Source: Desulfofustis sp. (GTDB lineage: Bacteria > Desulfobacterota > Desulfobulbia > Desulfobulbales > Desulfocapsaceae). From it: a stretch of 5,712 nucleotides of DNA. Positions 4,541 through 5,712 of this stretch are shown piece by piece (the stretch's first letter is position 1; each line of letters starts with the position of its first letter). Position numbers and translations under genes: made by a program. The stretch covers positions 1 through 5,712 of the forward strand of contig JAQYVS010000009.1 of NCBI GenBank assembly GCA_030145365.1, read 5' to 3'. Under the pieces are notes generated by a model that saw only the letters and a list, made by a program, of their open reading frames with translations, did not search any database and had not been told where the DNA came from.

Positions 4541-5706
4541 TATATAATTTCCAATTCTCCGTGAAGGGCACCCGCCGCCTTCAGCACCTGCAAAATAGTA
4601 ATAAGATCCCTGGGGGTAACGCCAATTGCGTTTAAACCCTTGACCAGTTCACCGATTGTGTTTCCTGGCGGGATTAAAATAAGCTGGTTTTGCTCCTCGG
4701 CGACACGGACATCACTATCCGGAGTAACAATGGTACTGCCTCCCGGTGCCGCGATGATACCGCCACCCACTTCTTTAGGGCCCGCCCCTAAGCCCACAGG
4801 TGAAAAGGGCAGCGGTTGTGAAACCTCTTTGGTCTCTTTGATCTGAATACTCAAGTTTCCATGGGCGACAGCAACTTCTTGGATGCTGACATTTTGTCCA
4901 ATCACCACGGTACCCGTCTTTTCATTAACAATAATTTTGGCAATATTATCAGGTGTGACCTCCAGATCACCGACCCGGGCGATCAGGTTGACCACTTTGC
5001 CTTGAAGCCTTGCAGGAATCTTCAATTTTAAGGTGCCCGAATCTATCGGTGTAGCAAGACTCTCTTCCATACGCGTGTTAATGGCATCGGCAACTCTGGT
5101 AACCGTATTGAAATCCGGATTGTCTAACATAATAGTCAGCTCTTGTTTATTCATTATCGACAAAGGAATTTCTCTTTCGATCGTCGCTCCGCCGCTTATT
5201 CTTCCTACCGTGGGATGATTTTTGGTGACTCCTCCTCCGGCATCCCCGCCCGCGGTATAACCGCCAATGGATACGGCTCCCTGGGCCAGGGCATAAGTTT
5301 TGCCGTCCACCCCTTGCAGGGGAGTCAGCAGAAGAGTACCTCCCGACAGGCTTTTAGCGTCTCCAATGGACGATAAGGTTATGTCGATTTTTTTGCCTAT
5401 GCGGGCAAAGGGCGGCAGGGTGGCGCTCACCATCACAGCGGCAACATTGCTTACTTTGACATCAGCGGCACTGACGTGCACCCCCATGCGTTCCAGCATA
5501 TTCACCAGGCCCTGGATGGTAAAGCCGGTCCCGCTTTTATCACCACTGCCGTTAAGACCGACGATCAGGCCGTAGCCAAACAGCTGATTGGGCCTGATCC
5601 CCTTGATCGAAGCGATATCCTTGATCCTCGCCGGCATACCCATGGCTGGATAAATGAAACCAAACAACAATATAATCAGCAAGTACAATCTAAAACGGCC
5701 AGACAT
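4540..5706 (-). CDS. flgI: Flagellar P-ring protein FlgI precursor
   Basis: FlgI is secreted by the Sec route and polymerises in the peptidoglycan layer as the P-ring, the bushing around the flagellar rod. Counting from the ATG at 5704-5706 it has 388 residues, close to the roughly 365 of Salmonella FlgI. Residues 1-23 form a signal peptide: Arg-containing start, hydrophobic core LYLLIILLFGFIYP, and probable cleavage after AMG. The mature start MPARIKDIASIKGIRPNQLF and then GYGLIVGLNGSGD, TLPPFARIGKKID, GGTLLLTPLQGVDG and GGYTAGGDAGG are classic family blocks. The C-terminus VTPRDLITILQVLKAAGALHGELEII is also typical. A Gly/Pro-rich loop (about 298-328) precedes the TIVTPDSDV block. There are no cysteines, so the disulfide described for Salmonella FlgI cannot form. 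A TTG at 5710-5712 is an alternative start two codons earlier; upstream signals are outside the window, so the exact start is not proven. Confidence 0.96.
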   Translation of the reverse strand: MSGRFRLYLLIILLFGFIYPAMGMPARIKDIASIKGIRPNQLFGYGLIVGLNGSGDKSGTGFTIQGLVNMLERMGVHVSAADVKVSNVAAVMVSATLPPFARIGKKIDITLSSIGDAKSLSGGTLLLTPLQGVDGKTYALAQGAVSIGGYTAGGDAGGGVTKNHPTVGRISGGATIEREIPLSIMNKQELTIMLDNPDFNTVTRVADAINTRMEESLATPIDSGTLKLKIPARLQGKVVNLIARVGDLEVTPDNIAKIIVNEKTGTVVIGQNVSIQEVAVAHGNLSIQIKETKEVSQPLPFSPVGLGAGPKEVGGGIIAAPGGSTIVTPDSDVRVAEEQNQLILIPPGNTIGELVKGLNAIGVTPRDLITILQVLKAAGALHGELEII

Positions 5707-5712
5707 AATCAA

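Overview
The window is one stretch of a flagellar gene cluster, with every gene on the minus strand. In transcription order (right to left) it holds flgI (P-ring), a single-domain flgJ (rod binding), a 192-bp non-coding gap, flgN (export chaperone), flgK (first hook-filament junction protein) and the first 191 codons of flgL (second junction protein), which runs off the left edge. The order flgI-flgJ-flgN-flgK-flgL, the short FlgJ without a muramidase domain, the Gly/Pro-rich loop in FlgI, the long variable region in FlgK and the moderate GC suggest a Gram-negative bacterium of the Desulfobacterota ('deltaproteobacterial') type. The lineage is an inference from gene style. The Gram-negative call is firmer, because a P-ring protein with a signal peptide implies a peptidoglycan/outer-membrane bushing.

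Layout: 4540-5706 flgI; 4243-4527 flgJ, whose ribosome binding site overlaps the flgI stop; 4051-4242 a gap with a small palindrome just after flgJ, two facing arrays of a 7-bp repeat, and a candidate sigma-28 promoter before flgN; 3565-4050 flgN; 638-3562 flgK, two bases after the flgN stop; 576-637 a short gap with an imperfect hairpin; 1-575 flgL (partial).

How they work together: FlgI forms the periplasmic ring around the rod and FlgJ assists rod assembly. FlgN holds FlgK and FlgL in the cytoplasm until the export gate switches to late substrates, and FlgK and FlgL then join hook to filament. The gap falls exactly between the early rod/ring genes and the late chaperone/junction genes. A sigma-28-like promoter there would fit the usual early/late split in flagellar regulation.

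The most unusual parts are the heptamer repeats in the gap, at the place where flgM often lies in related clusters, and the very long FlgK. FlgK has 974 residues against about 550 in enterics, with two kinds of duplicated module in its surface-exposed middle, one carrying a calcium-loop-like motif. I see no sign of an entirely new system; the rest is an ordinary, intact flagellar operon.
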